DNA of 64,000 nucleotides. It comes from a virus. A model generated the notes under the pieces. That model had not been told where the DNA came from. It saw nothing but the letters and a program-made list of their open reading frames with translations, and searched no databases. This document shows, piece after piece, positions 61,704 through 64,000 of this stretch. Made by a program: the position numbers and the translations under genes. Each line of letters opens with the position of its first letter. Position 1 is the stretch's first letter. The DNA lies in IMG/VR virus record IMGVR_UViG_3300046453_000063, positions 62,001 to 126,000 of that record; one strand, 5' to 3'.

Positions 61704-62918
61704 TTGACAATCAAAGTAGTTGATTCTATTATGGGTTCCTATAAAACGACAACGGCAATAGACATGATGAACCGCGACAGCAAACATAAGTATATATTCA
61801 TCACTCCATATCTTGATGAAGTGGACCGAGTAAAACAATCATGTTCAGGAAAAAGGTTTGTTGATCCAAAAAATTACGATTCAGAAGGACGCTTCACACA
61901 TAAACAAGATTCGTTTCATGAACTGCTTGCAAATGGTCACAATATTGTTTCTACTCATGCACTATTCAGGCAGTCCAATGAGGAGACAAGGGAGCTTATT
62001 CAGGCAGGAAATTATATTTTAATCCTTGATGAAGTAATGGATATTATCGAACACTTAGCAATTAAAAAATCTGACAAGGATCTGCTTTTTGATAACAACT
62101 TACTATTTGTTGATGAAGAAGGTTATATATGCTGGAACAATGCGAATCCAAAAGCATTAGAATATGATGGTAAATTTAATGATATAAAGAACATGGCTAA
62201 TAATAGAAATCTGCTGTTTTATCGTGACACAATTTTAATCTGGACGTTTCCACATAACATCTTTAAATCATTCAAGGAAACATACATACTTACATATAAA
62301 TTCAGTGGTCAGATTCAGAAGTATTATTATGACTTGAACAAAGTAGAGTATGAATATTTCAAAGTAAATAAAAATAATGATACATATTCATTTGTCAGAG
62401 GTAAGGCAGAAGACAAAGAAATCAGAACCAAACTCAAACCACTAATTAATATTTATGATGGCACACTGAACGATATAGGAAAAGACAAATACACACTTTC
62501 TAAGAGTTGGTACGAAAAGCGAAACCAATCACTAACACGACTAAAAAATAATGTTGCAAACTATTTCAAACATAAAATGAAAGCAAAGTCTAATCAAATT
62601 CTCTGGACAACATTCAAGGAATATCAGAGTAAAATTAGTTCACCTGGGAATCAGCGTTCATACATATCTTGTAATGTAAGGGCTACGAATCAGTACAGGG
62701 ATAGAATATACTTAGCTTACACGGTCAATAGATATATGAATCCAATCATTGAAGGGTTCTTCAACGAAAGAGGAATTGCTCTAAACCAGGAAGAGTGGGC
62801 AACGGGTGAATTAATCCAATGGATATGGAGAAGTGCAATCCGTGACAATAACGAAATTAATATTTATATTCCATCCGAGAGAATGAGGAATTTATTAATT
62901 AGTTGGCTGGATGAATAA
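61704..62918 (+). CDS. SF2-type helicase/ATPase with atypical P-loop
   Basis: 404 residues starting at TTG, 10 nt after AGGAGG. DSIMGSYKTTTAIDMM is a P-loop where the usual Gly before Lys is Tyr (GSYKT). ILILDEVMDII is motif II (DEVM). The end WATGELIQWIWRSAIRDNNEINIYIPSERM matches motif VI (QWIWRSAIR) of phage and origin-binding-type SF2 helicases. Likely works in replication or remodelling. No upstream promoter of the shared type; a terminator precedes it. Confidence 0.72.
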   Translation: MTIKVVDSIMGSYKTTTAIDMMNRDSKHKYIFITPYLDEVDRVKQSCSGKRFVDPKNYDSEGRFTHKQDSFHELLANGHNIVSTHALFRQSNEETRELIQAGNYILILDEVMDIIEHLAIKKSDKDLLFDNNLLFVDEEGYICWNNANPKALEYDGKFNDIKNMANNRNLLFYRDTILIWTFPHNIFKSFKETYILTYKFSGQIQKYYYDLNKVEYEYFKVNKNNDTYSFVRGKAEDKEIRTKLKPLINIYDGTLNDIGKDKYTLSKSWYEKRNQSLTRLKNNVANYFKHKMKAKSNQILWTTFKEYQSKISSPGNQRSYISCNVRATNQYRDRIYLAYTVNRYMNPIIEGFFNERGIALNQEEWATGELIQWIWRSAIRDNNEINIYIPSERMRNLLISWLDE

Positions 62919-63032
62919 GCAGGAATTTTTTATATTCCAAACACTCAAAAAAAGCCTTTATTATCAACGGTTTTATGAACAAAGTCTTAATAGGAAAATT
63001 GTAATAATAAATATATTTATAACTTTATTTTC

Positions 63033-63182
63033 ATGCAATCCGTTCGCCTATTAGCCAAATTTTCAATTCAACCATATAAAGACAAGATCAAGAGCCGCCA
63101 CACAACTCGCAAACCCGGCGAGTTCTATGACGTACTACAGAACGCACAAGGCGCGTTCTTTCGTTCAATTGGAACACCTTAG
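63033..63182 (+). CDS. Possible 49-residue basic protein
   Basis: Frame MQSVRLLAKFSIQPYKDKIK... ending RSIGTP, basic, higher GC than its surroundings, with a terminator one base past its stop. There is no Shine-Dalgarno and no clear promoter, so it may be a leader, a remnant or chance. Confidence 0.3.
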   Translation: MQSVRLLAKFSIQPYKDKIKSRHTTRKPGEFYDVLQNAQGAFFRSIGTP

Positions 63183-63211
63183 CCGTCATTCCCACTCTGA
63201 CGGTTATTTTT
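63183..63211 (+). terminator. Terminator after the 49-codon frame
   Basis: CCGTCA and TGACGG stem followed by TTATTTTT. Confidence 0.75.
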
Positions 63212-63230
63212 CATACTCACACATAATATA

Positions 63231-63274
63231 ATAAGTAAATATAAGTAGATTAATACAATTAAGTATGGTACACT
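63231..63274 (+). promoter_or_regulatory. AATAAATATA-type promoter, 67-residue gene
   Basis: ATAAGTAAATATA, TAGATT (63246-63251), 17 bp, TACACT (63269-63274), 51 bp before the ATG. Confidence 0.7.
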
Positions 63275-63325
63275 ATATATGTAACAAAGGTACTCAATAT
63301 ATCCATACATTAAGGAGCAATCAAC

Positions 63326-63529
63326 ATGCAAACTAAAACCATCAACCCTAATTTCCTTATCCCAGGCGAAACCTATCTCATCAATTACGGTACATTCTCC
63401 AAAGTTTCAACATTCCTTAACTCTTTTAATGGTATCAACTCTTTCTTTGACATTAATGGTCCCTTTAATTTCTCTGATTCTTTTATCAATTCAGGTAGAA
63501 TCACTATTGAACAGATTAACAACATTTAA
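63326..63529 (+). CDS. Small hypothetical protein
   Basis: 67 residues, ATG after AAGGAGC. Rich in Asn, Phe and Ser (NSFNGINSFFDINGPFNFSDSF), low in charge. The pyrimidine-rich coding strand matches its neighbours. Followed at 28 bp by the secreted-protein gene, probably one transcript. No function suggested. Confidence 0.6.
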   Translation: MQTKTINPNFLIPGETYLINYGTFSKVSTFLNSFNGINSFFDINGPFNFSDSFINSGRITIEQINNI

Positions 63530-63557
63530 TAATAAAAATATAAAGGTGGTTACTATA

Positions 63558-63911
63558 ATGAAATCAATCCTATTCGCTCTTTTCATCTCTCTTTCTCTAT
63601 CTCTATCTCAATTCCCACTATCCTCAATCGACTCAACTCAGATCCAATCCGTTCCAGCCTCGACAACTCAATCCCATCAATACATATTCGAAGACTTCAC
63701 GATTGTTGACGTAACACCACAAGGCGAAATCTATGGCGAACTAATCACAGGCAAAGGTGAAGGGATCTTGCTTCTACAGTCTCAATTATCATCTATTCTA
63801 GATGCACCGACTAAATTAGTTGTTGGTGATGAGATTGAAATTGCTTGGACTATTCAAGATTATCAAGATGAGAATTGGGAGAATATTCATTCGATTGAGT
63901 TTTTGAATTAG
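63558..63911 (+). CDS. Small secreted protein
   Basis: 117 residues from the ATG at 63558 (AAAGGTGG). An N-terminal signal peptide (MKSILFALFISLSLSLSQF) is followed by a Ser/Thr/Gln-rich stretch and a beta-rich domain (YIFEDFTIVDVTPQGEIYGELI... LVVGDEIEIAWTI) with an OB-like pattern. Probably released or surface-associated; role unknown. The frame opens earlier (63429), but without a ribosome site. Confidence 0.68.
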   Translation: MKSILFALFISLSLSLSQFPLSSIDSTQIQSVPASTTQSHQYIFEDFTIVDVTPQGEIYGELITGKGEGILLLQSQLSSILDAPTKLVVGDEIEIAWTIQDYQDENWENIHSIEFLN

Positions 63912-63914
63912 GGT

Positions 63915-63961
63915 TAATGAGTAAATATATGTTGTAATTGTGTTGTCTCCCGTGATATACT
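63915..63961 (+). promoter_or_regulatory. AATAAATATA-type promoter at the window edge
   Basis: TTAATGAGTAAATATATG, TTGTAA (63932-63937), 18 bp, TATACT (63956-63961), leading to an AAGGAGG and ATG at 63995. Confidence 0.75.
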
Positions 63962-63994
63962 GTATTCAAGAGATAAAACAAGGAGGCAATACAA

Positions 63995-64000
63995 ATGTCA
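63995..64000 (+). CDS. Start of a gene cut by the window edge
   Basis: ATG TCA 8-9 nt after AAGGAGG, behind the promoter at 63915-63961. Only two codons are visible. Confidence 0.6.

Larger units (their letters stand above)
62919..63325. other. 407-bp region with one weak short frame, terminator and promoter
   Basis: Contains a 49-codon frame (63033-63182), a terminator directly after it (63183-63211), and an AATAAATATA-type promoter (63231-63274). The first 110 bp are AT-rich with nothing recognisable. Confidence 0.55.

Overview
The window looks like a contiguous piece of a large temperate Firmicutes phage, or a phage-plasmid, related to Bacillus subtilis phage SPbeta. The genes are AT-rich with strong AGGAGG ribosome binding sites and host-type TTGACA/TATAAT promoters. 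A Paenibacillaceae-type host is suggested only weakly, by copper-amine-oxidase-like 'stalk' domains on a secreted moron protein and on the endolysin tail. The strongest link to SPbeta is gene order. A single-chain double-psi-beta-barrel RNA polymerase of the YonO type is followed by an HU protein, then (leftwards) large terminase, portal, scaffold/protease, capsid, connectors, tail tube, a YomM-like tyrosine recombinase, a tape measure of about 2,230 residues, Dit, an 886-residue tail protein, a fibre and the lysis genes.

Layout. 0-52.3 kb is almost entirely minus strand: late/virion genes read from about 52.3 kb leftwards to the endolysin/holin block (4-5.6 kb) and receptor/SGNH proteins (2-3.7 kb), ending with an archaeo-eukaryotic-type primase at 0.2-1.6 kb. 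Inserted among these are at least five homing-endonuclease-like genes (HNH with zinc ribbons, HNH-AP2, and two EDxHD/Vsr-like paralogues). There is a three-gene glycosyltransferase cassette next to the tail tube gene, and three moron units with their own promoters and terminators: an acyltransferase, a secreted stalk-domain protein and a lipoprotein. 52.4-56.7 kb is a plus-strand replication/recombination operon: tyrosine recombinase, RecD2-like helicase, winged-helix initiator, then four exact 22-bp-period iterons plus one inverted copy. 56.7-58.4 kb is gene-free, with an extreme strand composition switch around a 34-bp lox-like 13-8-13 palindrome. 58.4-64 kb carries small plus-strand accessory genes of mostly unknown function plus an SF2 helicase. 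Many of these are preceded by one shared promoter design (TTAATAAATAAATATA, then -35, 17-18 bp, -10).

How it works together (inference): host RNA polymerase would use the AATAAATATA-type promoters for early, maintenance and moron genes and for the small gene/RNA polymerase unit at 52 kb. The phage polymerase would then transcribe the leftward late region. The initiator, iterons, helicase, recombinase and lox-like site look like a plasmid-style replication and dimer-resolution module.

The most notable observations are three genes that appear to start at AUU codons (RNA polymerase, HNH-AP2 endonuclease, a 123-residue protein), each exactly 8 nt after a strong Shine-Dalgarno; the lox-like site at the skew switch; the iteron origin; three compact multi-stem RNA-like structures in late-region intergenic gaps; and a pair of composite elements next to two morons. 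No tRNA, rRNA, CRISPR array or insertion sequence was recognised. All calls come from reading the sequence; no database search was run.
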